Shown here: piece after piece, positions 32,772-42,285 of the stretch
How positions within the stretch are numbered: position 1 is the first letter of the stretch
How the letters are laid out: each line of letters opens with the position of its first letter
Assembly: GCF_000829695.1 (NCBI RefSeq)
Contig: NZ_BBNN01000041.1
Coordinates: 30,327-73,317, forward strand
From: Streptomyces sp. NBRC 110035
GTDB taxonomy: Bacteria; Actinomycetota; Actinomycetes; Streptomycetales; Streptomycetaceae
DNA length: 42,991 bases
Direction of reading: 5' to 3'
Translations under genes and position numbers: made by a program
Notes under the pieces: model-generated
What the model saw: only the letters and a program-made list of their open reading frames with translations
Told to the model about the DNA's origin: nothing
Database searches by the model: none

Positions 32772-34064
32772 ATGAGAAGAAGGACGGCAGCCCTCGCACT
32801 CGGCACCGCCGCCGTGATGGTTGTGACCGGCTGTTCCACCATGAGCCCCGGTGCGGACGGAACCGTCACCCTCAACATGGTGGAGAGCCTGACCAACCCG
32901 GCCCGCAGCGACCTGATCAAGGAGCTGATCGCCGACTTCGAGAAGAAGAACCCCGAGGTCGAGGTCAACCTGATCTCCCCGCCCACCGAGCAGGCCGATC
33001 AGAAGATCCAGCAGATGCTCCAGTCCGGCAGCGGCGTGGACGTCCTCGAGGTCCGTGACATCACGGTCGGTCCCTGGGCCAACAACGGCTGGCTGTACGA
33101 CATGAAGAAGGACCTCGCGGACTGGAAGGGCAAGGACGCCCTGACCGAGAACGCCGTCCAGGCCTCCGAGGACGCCGAGGGCAGGACGTACTTCGTCCCG
33201 TACGGCTTCTACGGGCTGAGCCTCTTCCACCGCACCGACCTGATCGAGGAGGCGGGCTTCGACAAGCCGCCGGCCACCTGGGACGGACTGCTGGAGCAGG
33301 CCTCCGCCCTCCACGACCCGGCGAAGCGCCGGTACGGCTACGCCTTCCGCGGCGGGGCCAACGCGCACAGCAACGCCACCGCCGCCATCGAGGCGTACGT
33401 CGCCGACCGGATCGACCCGGCCAACGGCTACAAGCTGCGGGACGGCAGCACGATTTTCTCCGCCCCCGAGGCGCTCGACGCGATGGAGATGTACCTCGAG
33501 CTCTTCAGGAAGGCGTCGCCCAAGTCGTCCGTGGCGTGGGGCTACCCGGAGATGGTCGAAGGCTTCTCCAACGGGTCCACGGCCTTCCTGCTGCAGGACC
33601 CCGAAGTGATCGCCGCCGTATCGGAGTCGCAGTCGCTCGAGCCGGACCAGTGGAGCACCGCGCCGCTGATGGCCGGCCCGAGCGGCAAGACCGTCCAGCC
33701 GCTCGCCACCGCCGGGTGGGGTGTCGCGGACGGCAGCAAGAACAAGGCCGAGGCCGTGAAACTGATCGAGTTCCTCTCCGAGGGCGAGGCGTCGACGGCG
33801 TTCACCAAGAAGAACAGCCTGGTGCCGATCCTCGAGTCGGCGGCCGAGGACGAGTTCTACCGGACCGGCCCGTGGGCCAGCTACGTCACCATGACGGAGC
33901 AGCCGGACACGTACCTCGCCGTCGCCCAGCCGCGCGGTGTCGCCTGGTGGACCGAGTGGCAGCAGCAGGCCGACACGGACGTCCAGAAGATGATCCTCGG
34001 CAAGCTGACGCCGAAGGACCTGCTGGCGGGCTGGGACGCCTACTGGACCGAGAAGTGGAAGTAG
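32772..34064 (+). CDS. sugar-type ABC transporter binding lipoprotein
   Basis: Predicted 430-residue extracellular solute-binding protein. The lipobox is VTGC (Cys20), so it is lipid-anchored at the outer face of the membrane. The family 1 (CUT1) binding-protein fold is visible as LNMVESLTNPARSDLIKELIADFEKKNPEVEVNLI and the later WGVADGSKNKAEAVKLIEFLSEG. AAGGAAGAGG precedes the ATG. Ligand not determined; sugars or oligosaccharides are usual for CUT1. The permease genes follow directly. Confidence 0.92.
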   Translation: MRRRTAALALGTAAVMVVTGCSTMSPGADGTVTLNMVESLTNPARSDLIKELIADFEKKNPEVEVNLISPPTEQADQKIQQMLQSGSGVDVLEVRDITVGPWANNGWLYDMKKDLADWKGKDALTENAVQASEDAEGRTYFVPYGFYGLSLFHRTDLIEEAGFDKPPATWDGLLEQASALHDPAKRRYGYAFRGGANAHSNATAAIEAYVADRIDPANGYKLRDGSTIFSAPEALDAMEMYLELFRKASPKSSVAWGYPEMVEGFSNGSTAFLLQDPEVIAAVSESQSLEPDQWSTAPLMAGPSGKTVQPLATAGWGVADGSKNKAEAVKLIEFLSEGEASTAFTKKNSLVPILESAAEDEFYRTGPWASYVTMTEQPDTYLAVAQPRGVAWWTEWQQQADTDVQKMILGKLTPKDLLAGWDAYWTEKWK

Positions 34065-34069
34065 AGGAC

Positions 34070-35164
34070 ATGCCGGGCACCGGTCCCTCGGCCACCTCGA
34101 AGGCCGCATCGAAGGCCACGCCAGAGGCCGACGCGAAGGCCGCCTCGAAGGCCACGCGGCGGACGCGGGCCGCGGTGGGGGCGCAGGGAGGCCGGGGGCA
34201 CGGCCCCGGCCGCCGCCGGCGGGAGTTCACCACCCGTCGCGGTCTGCTCATCGCCGGGTTCCTGGCACCGGCGGCCGTGTTCGTGGCGGTCTTCATCTAC
34301 TACCCGATGGTCGCGGGCAGCCAGATGGCCTTCCGGAACTGGAACCTGACGGACCTGACGGACACCTCGTGGGTCGGCCTGAAGAACTTCCGGGACGTCT
34401 TCGCCGATCCCGCGTGGACCACGGTGCTGGACAACACGCTGGTGTGGGTGGTCGGCTCGATCGTGCCGCAGCTGGTGATCGGCTTCGCGATCGCGCTGTG
34501 GCTGCGCCGCCGGTTCCCCTTCCGCGGCCTCTACCAGGCGTTGATCTTCTTCCCCTGGGCGATCTCCGGATTCCTCATCGGCATCCTGTTCCGCTGGATG
34601 TTCAACAGCGAGTTCGGCGTCGTCAACGACCTGCTGCAGAAGGCGGGACTGATCGACGAGCCGATCGCCTGGCTGGCCGATCCGCAGACCGCGATGACCG
34701 CCGTACTGGTCGCCAACATCTGGTACGGGGTGACCTTCTTCGCGATCATGATCCTGGCCGCGCTGCAGTCGATCCCCGACGAGCTGTACGAGGCGGCGGC
34801 CCTGGACGGCGCAGGCAAGGCGCGCACACTCTTCCGGATCACCATTCCGTACATCCGCACGACGCTGGCGCTCACCGTGCTGCTGCGGGTCATCTGGATC
34901 TTCAACTTCCCCGACCTGATCTTCGGCATGACCGGGGGCGGGCCGAACAACGAGACGCACATCGTGACCACCTGGATGATCAAGATCACCCAGCAGGGCG
35001 ACTACGGCAAGGCGTCCGCGATCGGCCTCCTGGTGGTCGCCGTACTCCTGGTCTTCGCGGTGTTCTTCCTGCTGGCGACGCGGGAGAAGCAGGCGTCCGG
35101 GAGAGCGGACAGCAGACGGGGCGCCAAGGGCCATGGTGCGGGAAAGCGAGAGGTGAAGGCGTGA
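34070..35164 (+). CDS. ABC transporter permease 1 (CUT1, MalF type)
   Basis: Predicted 364-residue inner-membrane permease. A Lys/Ala-rich cytoplasmic tail covers residues 1-60. Six transmembrane helices follow (first GLLIAGFLAPAAVFVAVFIYYP). The EAA loop that docks on the ATPase is YEAAALDGAGKARTLFRITIPYIR. It starts five bases after the binding-protein stop. No ATPase gene lies nearby. Streptomyces CUT1 systems usually share the ATPase MsiK encoded elsewhere, as this one probably does. Confidence 0.92.
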   Translation: MPGTGPSATSKAASKATPEADAKAASKATRRTRAAVGAQGGRGHGPGRRRREFTTRRGLLIAGFLAPAAVFVAVFIYYPMVAGSQMAFRNWNLTDLTDTSWVGLKNFRDVFADPAWTTVLDNTLVWVVGSIVPQLVIGFAIALWLRRRFPFRGLYQALIFFPWAISGFLIGILFRWMFNSEFGVVNDLLQKAGLIDEPIAWLADPQTAMTAVLVANIWYGVTFFAIMILAALQSIPDELYEAAALDGAGKARTLFRITIPYIRTTLALTVLLRVIWIFNFPDLIFGMTGGGPNNETHIVTTWMIKITQQGDYGKASAIGLLVVAVLLVFAVFFLLATREKQASGRADSRRGAKGHGAGKREVKA

Positions 35165-35997
35165 TCGGCAAGGAAACCACGGCCGGCCGGGCCACCAAGT
35201 TCACCTTCCTGGGATTGTGGCTGGTCTTCTCCCTCTTCCCGCTCTACTGGATCACCGTCACGTCCCTCAAGGACCCCGGCACGATCTTCTCCTTCCCGAT
35301 CGCCTACTGGCCCGAGCAGTTCTCGCTGGAGAACTACCAAGGGCTGTTCGGCAAGGCCGACTTCGGGACGTACCTCGTCAACAGCCTCGTCGTCGCGACC
35401 GTCGCGGGGGCGGTGGCCACGGCGATCTCGACGCTGTCGGCGTACGTCCTGGCCCGCTTCGAGTTCCGCAGCAGGTCGGCGCTGCTGATGGCGGCCCTGG
35501 TCACCCAGATGATCCCGTCCTTCATCGCGCTGGGCCCGCTGTACCTGCTCATGACCGATCTGCGGCTGGTCGACAACCGCTTCGGACTCGTCCTCGTCTA
35601 CATCGCGGTGTGCGTGCCGTTCTGCACGGTGATGCTCCGCGGGTTCTTCGAGAACATCCCGGACGCGCTGGAGGAAGCCGCGATGATCGACGGCCTGTCA
35701 CGGTTCGGGGCGCTGGTCAGGGTCCTGCTGCCGGTGATGCGCCCGGGGATCGTGGCCGCGTTCATCTTCAACTTCGTCAACTGCTGGAACGAGCTGTTCC
35801 TCTCGGTGACGCTGATGAACAGCGACGCCAACAAGACGGTCCCGACGGCGCTCAACGGCTTCATCTCCAGCTTCAACATCGACTGGGGATCGATGTCCGC
35901 GGCGGCCGTCCTCACCATCCTCCCCACCATGGTCCTCTTCGCCTTCGCCAGCCGCCACATCGTCCAGGGCCTCACCTCGGGCGCGGTCAAGGGCTGA
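35161..35997 (+). CDS. ABC transporter permease 2 (CUT1, MalG type)
   Basis: Predicted 278-residue permease with six transmembrane helices. The EAA loop is EEAAMIDGLSRFGALVRVLLP. Its GTG start overlaps the stop of permease 1 by four bases (GTGA). It ends SRHIVQGLTSGAVKG, the usual C-terminus of MalG-type permeases. Confidence 0.93.
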   Translation: MIGKETTAGRATKFTFLGLWLVFSLFPLYWITVTSLKDPGTIFSFPIAYWPEQFSLENYQGLFGKADFGTYLVNSLVVATVAGAVATAISTLSAYVLARFEFRSRSALLMAALVTQMIPSFIALGPLYLLMTDLRLVDNRFGLVLVYIAVCVPFCTVMLRGFFENIPDALEEAAMIDGLSRFGALVRVLLPVMRPGIVAAFIFNFVNCWNELFLSVTLMNSDANKTVPTALNGFISSFNIDWGSMSAAAVLTILPTMVLFAFASRHIVQGLTSGAVKG

Positions 35998-36034
35998 ACG
36001 GCCGGGCCGGACGACGGGAGGGCGCGGCCCCGGA

Positions 36035-36129
36035 TCCGGCGGCGCGCTCCTCGCCCGCCGGGCGAGCCGATACGCGTCGGCCTCCCGCACGAGTTCCTGA
36101 ACACGGATCCGATGCAACGCGAAGCGCAT
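36035..36129 (-). pseudogene. possible small gene remnant after permease 2
   Basis: ATG at 36129 with GGAGGAAC six bases before it. It encodes MRFALHRIRVQELVREADAYRLARRARS, a pattern like the short His/Arg-rich Streptomyces proteins of about 40-60 residues. The frame then runs on into the permease gene antisense and has no proper stop, so the original end has been lost. The remainder of 35998-36368 shows nothing I can call. Confidence 0.3.
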
Positions 36130-36368
36130 GCCGTTCCTCCCCGACCCTGACGCCGAGCCCTTTGCCCGGCTCTCCCGAGGCTGCGGCCTCACCCGACGTG
36201 AAGGTCAACCACCGGTGCCCGCACCGCCGGGGCCGTCGCCGTGCGGGGCGTCGCCGCACGGCATCCGACCGGCTCCGGGCCGCCGCCCTGTGTGACCGCG
36301 GGCTCCCCGCGTCGTTCTCAGAGGTGTACTTGTAAGAGGTATGTCCCTGAGAGAGGAGGGCCGCGCCC

Positions 36369-36996
36369 ATGGCTCGGTCCCTGCCTCGGCCTCCGTCCCC
36401 TGGGCGCAGTCTTCCCAGGCCGCCGGACATGTTCGACCGGGAGTGGGAGTGGGAGTGGGAGTGGGAGTGGGAGTGGGAGTGGGAGTGGAGCGAGCTGACG
36501 GCGTTCGCGACCGGAGAGGGCGTGGGACCGAGGCTCGGGGTGGTGTCGGGACGTCGCCGTCAGGGCAAGAGCTTTCTGCTCCAGGCCCTCGCCGACGCCA
36601 CTGACGGCTTCCACCACGCGGCCGTGGAGGCGTCGGCCGCCGAGTCCCTGCGCCTGCTGGGAGAGGCGGTCGCCCGCTACGCCGGCGCCGCCTCCCTTCC
36701 ACGGCCCGCCACCTGGCACGAGGCACTGGAGGTGCTCTTCGACCTGGCGGCCGAACGGCCAGGACCAGGGCATTCTCCTGTCGGTCGGTGAGGTCACGTG
36801 GCAGAAGGTCATGGACCTCGGCCACCTCGAACGCCTCCGCCGCATCCTCCACCTGCTCGAGGCAAGGGGCGTGGACACCACCCACGCCACCCCTGCCTGC
36901 TCCAGCGGCGCCGGCTTCTCCCCGGAACTGCGCGAGGCCGCGGCGCGGGGCGAGGTCCTGCTCGTGGACCCGGAGCGGCTGTACCGCGGCTCGTAG
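36369..36996 (+). pseudogene. broken AAA ATPase (DUF234 type) with a Glu-Trp repeat
   Basis: The first frame (36369-36791) has FDRE, then eight Glu-Trp repeats, then SELTAFATG and a P-loop SGRRRQGKSFLL, followed by ALADATDGFHHAAVEASAAESLRLLGEA. This is the N-terminus of the archaeal/bacterial ATPase family that ends in DUF234. The C-terminal piece lies in another frame: QGILLSVGEVTWQKVMDLGHLERLRRILHLLEARGVDT and, to 36996, ARGEVLLVDPERLYRGS. The central ATPase part, including Walker B and sensor residues, is missing, so the gene is a fused remnant. Confidence 0.72.
36441..36488. repeat. eight copies of GAGTGG
   Basis: An exact 48-base hexamer tract encoding (Glu-Trp)8 just after the ATPase start. 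In intact homologues this point reads roughly FVGREREWxEL, so the repeat looks like slippage expansion of a natural Glu-Trp pair. Confidence 0.9.
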
Positions 36997-37074
36997 CGTC
37001 CGGTTCGAGGGGCGGGACGACAAAAGGCAAGGAACGTGTCCGCTCCCTGCCTCTTTCAACGTATAGCGCACCGG

Positions 37075-37094
37075 GGGGCTTGCGGCAAGGCCCC
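37075..37094 (+). promoter_or_regulatory. rifamycin-associated element (RAE)
   Basis: GGGGCTTGCGGCAAGGCCCC is an imperfect inverted repeat that matches the RAE element described upstream of rifamycin-inactivating genes in actinobacteria. It lies 117 bases before the rox ATG. Downstream CAGAAT (37105-37110) is a possible -10. RAE-linked promoters are induced by rifamycins. Confidence 0.85.
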
Positions 37095-37210
37095 GGTCGT
37101 GCCGCAGAATCGTCGCCCTGGGCCGGAACCTGCGCAAATCGGCGATTCACGTGGCATGTGTCTCTTCGCGCGGGTATGGGCCTCTTCGGTCGTCCGGGGT
37201 GGGGGTTTTC

Positions 37211-38653
<1,443 letters not shown>

Positions 38654-39044
38654 AGGCGCACCAGGCCGAGGCCGTGACCAGCAGCGGCTGATGGGGAGTG
38701 GGACGCGGTGCGGCCCGGCGTCCCGGTCGATCGGGGCGGTCGCGTCCCTCGTCGTGGTGCAGGGGATCGACCGTCGCACAGTCCGGTACGAGGCCCCTGG
38801 TGGTCTCCGTGGAGGCGAGGCGGCAGCCCACAACCCGCAAGGCGCCACGCCGAGAGGAGCTGGACCCCCGAACCGGCGAAGCCGTCGTCCCCGGCCTGCG
38901 GAGTCCGGCGCCCCGACCGGCTGCACCACCCGGCGGGGCGCCGTTGTCGGAGCACCGCGTGCCCTGCGCTGCTTCGCGGTCGGCAACGAACCCGCCGAGG
39001 GGCTCGAACAGGACCGTGATCGCGTGCTCCTCCTCCACAGCCCC
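38654..39044. other. spacer between rox and VOC gene
   Basis: No complete gene. On the minus strand, GTG 39038 opens a frame with a coding-looking start (VEEEHAITVLFEPLGGFVADREAA). It soon degenerates into low-complexity Arg/Gly/Ser sequence. I cannot name it. It may be a gene remnant trailing the VOC gene. Confidence 0.4.
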
Positions 39045-39479
39045 TCAGTCGAGACAGAACTCGTTGCCCTCGACGTCCTGCATCACGATGCACGACTCGT
39101 CGAAGCCGTCGGCACGCAGCAGCCGCACCCGCACCGCGCCGAGCGCGACCAGCCGTGCGCATTCGGTCTCGAGTGCGGCGAGGCGCTCCTCGCCCACGAG
39201 CCCGGTGCCGACCCGCACGTCGAGATGAAGCCGATTCTTGACGGCCTTGCCCTCGGGAACGCGCTGGAAGAACAACCGCGGTCCCACCCCCGAGGGATCG
39301 ACGCAGGCGAACGCCGAGCCCTGACGCTCGGGCGGTAGCGAGCGGTCGAAGTCGTCCCACGTGGCAAACCCCTTCGGCGGCGGCGGTACGACGTACCCCA
39401 ACACCTCGCACCAGAAACGAGCGACGCGCTCCGGTTCCGCGCAGTCGAAGGTGACTTGGAACTGCCTGATCGATGCCAT
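39045..39479 (-). CDS. VOC/glyoxalase-like protein
   Basis: Predicted 144-residue vicinal-oxygen-chelate-fold protein with two beta-alpha-beta-beta-beta units. The first opens FQVTFDCAEPERVARFWCEVLGYVV. The second opens NRLHLDVRVGTGLVG with VIMQDVEGNEFCLD at the C-terminus. Asp/His residues fit the metal-ligand places of the family loosely, and no substrate can be given. Many such proteins next to rox-like genes bind or modify antibiotics. Here that is only a possibility. The ATG at 39479 gives a full-length domain. Confidence 0.85.
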   Translation of the reverse strand: MASIRQFQVTFDCAEPERVARFWCEVLGYVVPPPPKGFATWDDFDRSLPPERQGSAFACVDPSGVGPRLFFQRVPEGKAVKNRLHLDVRVGTGLVGEERLAALETECARLVALGAVRVRLLRADGFDESCIVMQDVEGNEFCLD

Positions 39480-39630
39480 CGGACCACCGTAGTGGCGCGT
39501 GCTGTTCACCAGAAGACGGAAACCCCCGCACCGGCAGCCCTGCTGCCTCGAACTCCACCAGGACCACATCCGCCAACGGGCGCCGACACCCGCCCTCGTC
39601 GTCCCGCCACCCGACCTCGAACCGGTCCAT
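39480..39630 (-). pseudogene. remnant of a TnsA-like transposase subunit
   Basis: The minus frame from ATG 39630 reads DRFEVGWRDDEGGCRRPLADVVLVEFEAAGLPVRGFPSS. After a frame change it continues RHYGGP. This resembles the N-terminus of the TnsA-like heteromeric transposase subunits of actinobacteria (V..D..G...PLADA..V.FE...PVR.FPS...QRHFPG). Only about 45 residues remain. Similarity is judged by eye. Confidence 0.35.
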
Positions 39631-39890
39631 GGCTGACAGCGCCTGCCGGGCTGTTCCTCGTGCCCCCGTATGAGCCACTGTGCGGAAGCGGCGGGACCGA
39701 GAAGAAAGAACGGAACCGCCCCCTGTCCGGGTGGTCGAACACCGTCGGCATACGGCGGACATGAGGAGGCGTTCCAGCCCGGCAGTCCATACGTTCGGCC
39801 GCATGGCTGACGAATGTTTCGGGCATCCACGGCTGTCCGGCCTCGCTCAAGGTGAGGCAGGGTGAGTGCTTGACCTGGGTGCCTCAGTTC

Positions 39891-39923
39891 GAGCGAGACG
39901 GGGGCGGGTCGGCTGTCTCGCTC
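39891..39923 (-). terminator. terminator of the four-helix protein gene
   Basis: GAGCGAGAC (39891-39899) and GTCTCGCTC (39915-39923) form a perfect nine-base stem, extended by GTT/AAC with a bulge. It lies just after the stop at 39928 (minus strand). Confidence 0.65.
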
Positions 39924-39927
39924 AACC

Positions 39928-40332
39928 CTAGGTATCGCGCTGAGAGTCCGAGGTCATCTGCGTAGGGGCAGCGGCGACCAGCAGCGCGGCGAACACGAGG
40001 GGAGCGGCCGTCTGGTACCCCATCCAGACTTCGCCCCCGGCACCGCTGCCCTGCCGCGCCATCAGGAAGCCAGTCAGGGCCGTCAGCACCCAGCCGCTGT
40101 CGTAGGCAATCATGAACTGCGTGTAGGTGCGCATCGACCGGCTGCGCGTGTATCTGATCTCGATGCCGCCGCCGATCAGCAGGGCCACGCCTGAGACGAC
40201 CATCAGCCAGGCCGACGTGCCGAGTAACCGGCCGAGTGGGGCAGCGCCGGCGATGTAGACAGCGGCGAGCAACACCTTGAAGGCGCCGTCGGCGATGGCG
40301 CCCACCGTCTGGCGGGTCACCCGCGGTGCCAC
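39928..40332 (-). CDS. four-helix membrane protein divergent from TetR regulator
   Basis: Predicted 134-residue protein with four hydrophobic segments (FKVLLAAVYIAGAAPLG, WLMVVSGVALLIGGGIEI, FMIAYDSGWVLTALTGFLM, TAAPLVFAALLVAA). No family recognised; small membrane proteins of this size next to TetR regulators are often their repressed target. The start is uncertain: GTG 40332 or GTG 40320, neither with a good ribosome site. The operator palindrome is 46 bases from the first of these. Confidence 0.7.
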   Translation of the reverse strand: MAPRVTRQTVGAIADGAFKVLLAAVYIAGAAPLGRLLGTSAWLMVVSGVALLIGGGIEIRYTRSRSMRTYTQFMIAYDSGWVLTALTGFLMARQGSGAGGEVWMGYQTAAPLVFAALLVAAAPTQMTSDSQRDT

Positions 40333-40377
40333 GGCCTGGGCCGTGAGCGCCCTCCTCGAAGTTCGTCCAGACTGGTT

Positions 40378-40394
40378 CCGTAACGAGATTACGG
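40378..40394. promoter_or_regulatory. TetR operator
   Basis: CCGTAA-CGAGA-TTACGG: perfect six-base arms with a five-base spacer. It lies 14-30 bases before the TetR ATG, overlapping its -35 region. AATAAT at 40396-40401 sits at -12 to -7 of the ATG at 40408 and there is no ribosome site, so the TetR gene is probably leaderless. Confidence 0.75.
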
Positions 40395-40407
40395 CAATAA
40401 TCAAACT

Positions 40408-41037
40408 ATGAGAATGACGAGAGCGGAGGCCAAGGAACGCAACCGCCGTGCCTTGCTGGACGCTGCATTCCAGGTCGTGTCCCGGGACGGATACAGGGCC
40501 AGGCTTGATGAGATCGCCGAACGCGCCGACCTGACCACCGGCGCCATCTACTCCCTGTTCGGAAGCAAGGACGGCCTGGTGGTCGCCCTGGTCGCCGACT
40601 ACCTGCGGCCGTACTACGAGGAGATCGAGCAGGCGGTTCCTGCTGGACTTGATCTGCTGGAAGCGGTCGACGCCTTCGCCCGGTACTACCGGCGCAGTTG
40701 TGACGCCCCGGACGCGCTGTCCGGCCTGTCGCTTCAGATCACCTTGCTGGACATGGTCCTGCATGACCCAGAGCTGGGGGCCCAGCTCGCCGCGTCCATC
40801 CGGTCGCAGGAGAAGCATCTGGTTGCGCTGTTCACCGGAAGGTCGCACGAAGGGGGCGTCGTGACGCCGCAACAGGCGCAACGCCTGACCACCGCGCTCA
40901 GGGCGCTGTTCGTTGGCCTCAGCCAGGGTGTCCCTCTCGGTCTTGCCCCTGGTGCCGACGAGCAGTACTTCGCCGACACTGCCCGGGCACTGGCATCCGG
41001 GTTGTCCCTCATCGATCACGATGCGGGCGCTTTGTGA
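40408..41037 (+). CDS. TetR-family regulator
   Basis: Predicted 209-residue repressor. The N-terminal helix-turn-helix is AFQVVSRDGYRARLDEIAERADLTTGAIYSLFGSKDGLVVAL. The C-terminal ligand domain starts near residue 60 and carries SGLSLQITLLDMVLHDPELGAQLAASI. It probably represses itself and the divergent membrane-protein gene via the palindrome between them. Ligand unknown. Confidence 0.92.
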   Translation: MRMTRAEAKERNRRALLDAAFQVVSRDGYRARLDEIAERADLTTGAIYSLFGSKDGLVVALVADYLRPYYEEIEQAVPAGLDLLEAVDAFARYYRRSCDAPDALSGLSLQITLLDMVLHDPELGAQLAASIRSQEKHLVALFTGRSHEGGVVTPQQAQRLTTALRALFVGLSQGVPLGLAPGADEQYFADTARALASGLSLIDHDAGAL

Positions 41038-41250
41038 TGACCAGTCAGGATGAGGCGTCATCGCGCTTACTCTCGTGAGTCAGGTCTGCGACGACTTCCA
41101 CCAAGCCGACAAGTCCGTTGCGGAGCCACGGGAGCGTGATGCCTCGGGGGCGGTGGTCCAGGTGGAAGGCTTGCACGAACTCGATCTGAGTGGTGCCGGT
41201 GAGGTGTGCGACTCTGCGTTCGCTCTCCGGCTGCTGTGCCAGGGAAATGA

Positions 41251-41367
41251 TCAGCTTCGTGAACCTGAACCGCCCCGGCCCCGCAACCGGCCCGGCACCG
41301 GCAGCAGGGGCCTGGCCCCCGCCCACTCCGCGTCGGACATGTCCGTCGGACAGCGGCGCTCGCGCAC
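41251..41367 (-). pseudogene. 5' remnant of an IS5-type transposase
   Basis: From GTG 41367 the frame reads VRERRCPTDMSDAEWAGARPLLPVPGRLRGRGG, the standard N-terminus of IS5/IS4-type transposases in Streptomyces (form RRYPSDLTDAEWxLVxPLLP), then runs out of similarity after 33 residues. Flanking DNA at 41045-41250 (an open frame with EFVQAFHLDHRPRGITLPWLRNGLVGL) and 41370-41548 is unassigned. Confidence 0.6.
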
Positions 41368-41548
41368 CCCGTGGTCGCCGGCGTTCCCGAACCGGTGAGC
41401 CAGGCAGTCACACGCAAGGGTGGCAGAAGTGGACTCCGCCCACGTGGTGCCGTAGAACTGCGTCAACAGGGCCTCCTGGGCAGCTTTTTGGCGTAGACAC
41501 CCTTTGAGCTGCCAAGAGGCCCTGCTTTCACGCGCGGAAACCGCCGCA

Positions 41549-41581
41549 GTCACCCGATCGAGACTCCCGTTCGATCGACAG
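41549..41581. repeat. 33-bp palindromic repeat, copy 1
   Basis: Identical to copy 2 at 42213-42245 and in the same orientation. The core is CGATCGA-GACTCCCGT-TCGATCG (perfect seven-base arms). Weaker similarity continues to about 41605, including GATCGGT at the same distance. It sits just after the acetyltransferase stop. Confidence 0.9.
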
Positions 41582-41610
41582 CCTTCGAGATCGGTGCGGG
41601 CAACAACCAC

Positions 41611-42114
41611 TTACGTGTCGGGATGCTCCGGCAGGGCGAGCCAGTCCGACCAGGAGATCTCGCGGCCGAGGAAGCGCGGCTGCTCGAACGGCCAGTCGGC
41701 GGCGATCCACTGCGGCATCAGCGCGTCGAGGGCCTGCTCGACCTTGCTGCCCTCCAGTTCGTCCACCACCCACCAGGAGATCTCGGCGTCCGCACCGGCC
41801 CTCTCCGGTGGGTCGATGTAGACACAGCCGAGCAGAGCCGTCTCCGCCGCGTCGAACAGCGCGTAGTTGAAGGACTGGTGTGCGGCGATCTCCTTCTCGT
41901 GCCGCAACAGGTCGGCCTGGTCGGCCTCGTAGGTCATGGTGGCCGCGGGCCAGCCCCAGGCCGGGCCGAAGATGGTCCACAGCCGCTCGCGTGAACCCAT
42001 CACAGCCGGATAGTCGAGCGGGGTGTCCGCCTCCCGGATCGGCCGCAGGTGATGACCACCGTCCGGCAGCGGTACCAGGACGGGGTGGACGAAGTCATCG
42101 GGAAGCCAGCTCAT
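41611..42114 (-). CDS. GNAT-like acetyltransferase
   Basis: Predicted 167-residue protein with the GNAT outline: LRPIREADTPLDYPAVM at the start, the beta strand LLGCVYIDPPER, and EISWWVVDELEGSKVEQALDALMPQWI, where GNAT proteins place the acetyl-CoA loop. Here the usual RxxGxG/A is not obvious, so activity is uncertain. A Trp-rich C-terminus (EISWSDWLALPE) follows. It is bounded on both sides by copies of a 33-bp palindromic repeat. Substrate unknown. Confidence 0.72.
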   Translation of the reverse strand: MSWLPDDFVHPVLVPLPDGGHHLRPIREADTPLDYPAVMGSRERLWTIFGPAWGWPAATMTYEADQADLLRHEKEIAAHQSFNYALFDAAETALLGCVYIDPPERAGADAEISWWVVDELEGSKVEQALDALMPQWIAADWPFEQPRFLGREISWSDWLALPEHPDT

Positions 42115-42212
42115 GGCGCCCGACCGTAGCAGCGCGCGGCCGTCCGCTCCCCTGGATTTTCCCCGTATACCGCCAGGCCCGCCCTGCTCTCATGCCGGGC
42201 AGGGCCCGCGCG

Positions 42213-42245
42213 GTCACCCGATCGAGACTCCCGTTCGATCGACAG
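42213..42245. repeat. 33-bp palindromic repeat, copy 2
   Basis: Identical to copy 1, 664 bases away. It lies 41 bases beyond the stop of the transposase gene, so it is at or near the left end of that insertion element. Confidence 0.9.
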
Positions 42246-42285
42246 ACTCCATGATCGGTATGGCAACGGCTTCTCAGCTTGAAAT

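Noticed and set aside
36441..36488. (Glu-Trp)8 as a designed or structural repeat domain
   Set aside because: Exact hexamer copies in a disabled gene are better explained by replication slippage.
41045..41326. 93-residue minus-strand ORF with EFVQAFHLDHRPRG
   Set aside because: It looks partly coding but no family or start signal can be given, and it overlaps the transposase remnant in another frame.
41549..41581. Palindromic repeat as a tRNA fragment or CRISPR repeat
   Set aside because: The TTCGATC resembles a T-arm, but no cloverleaf or acceptor stem can be folded. Only two copies with a gene between them exclude a CRISPR array.
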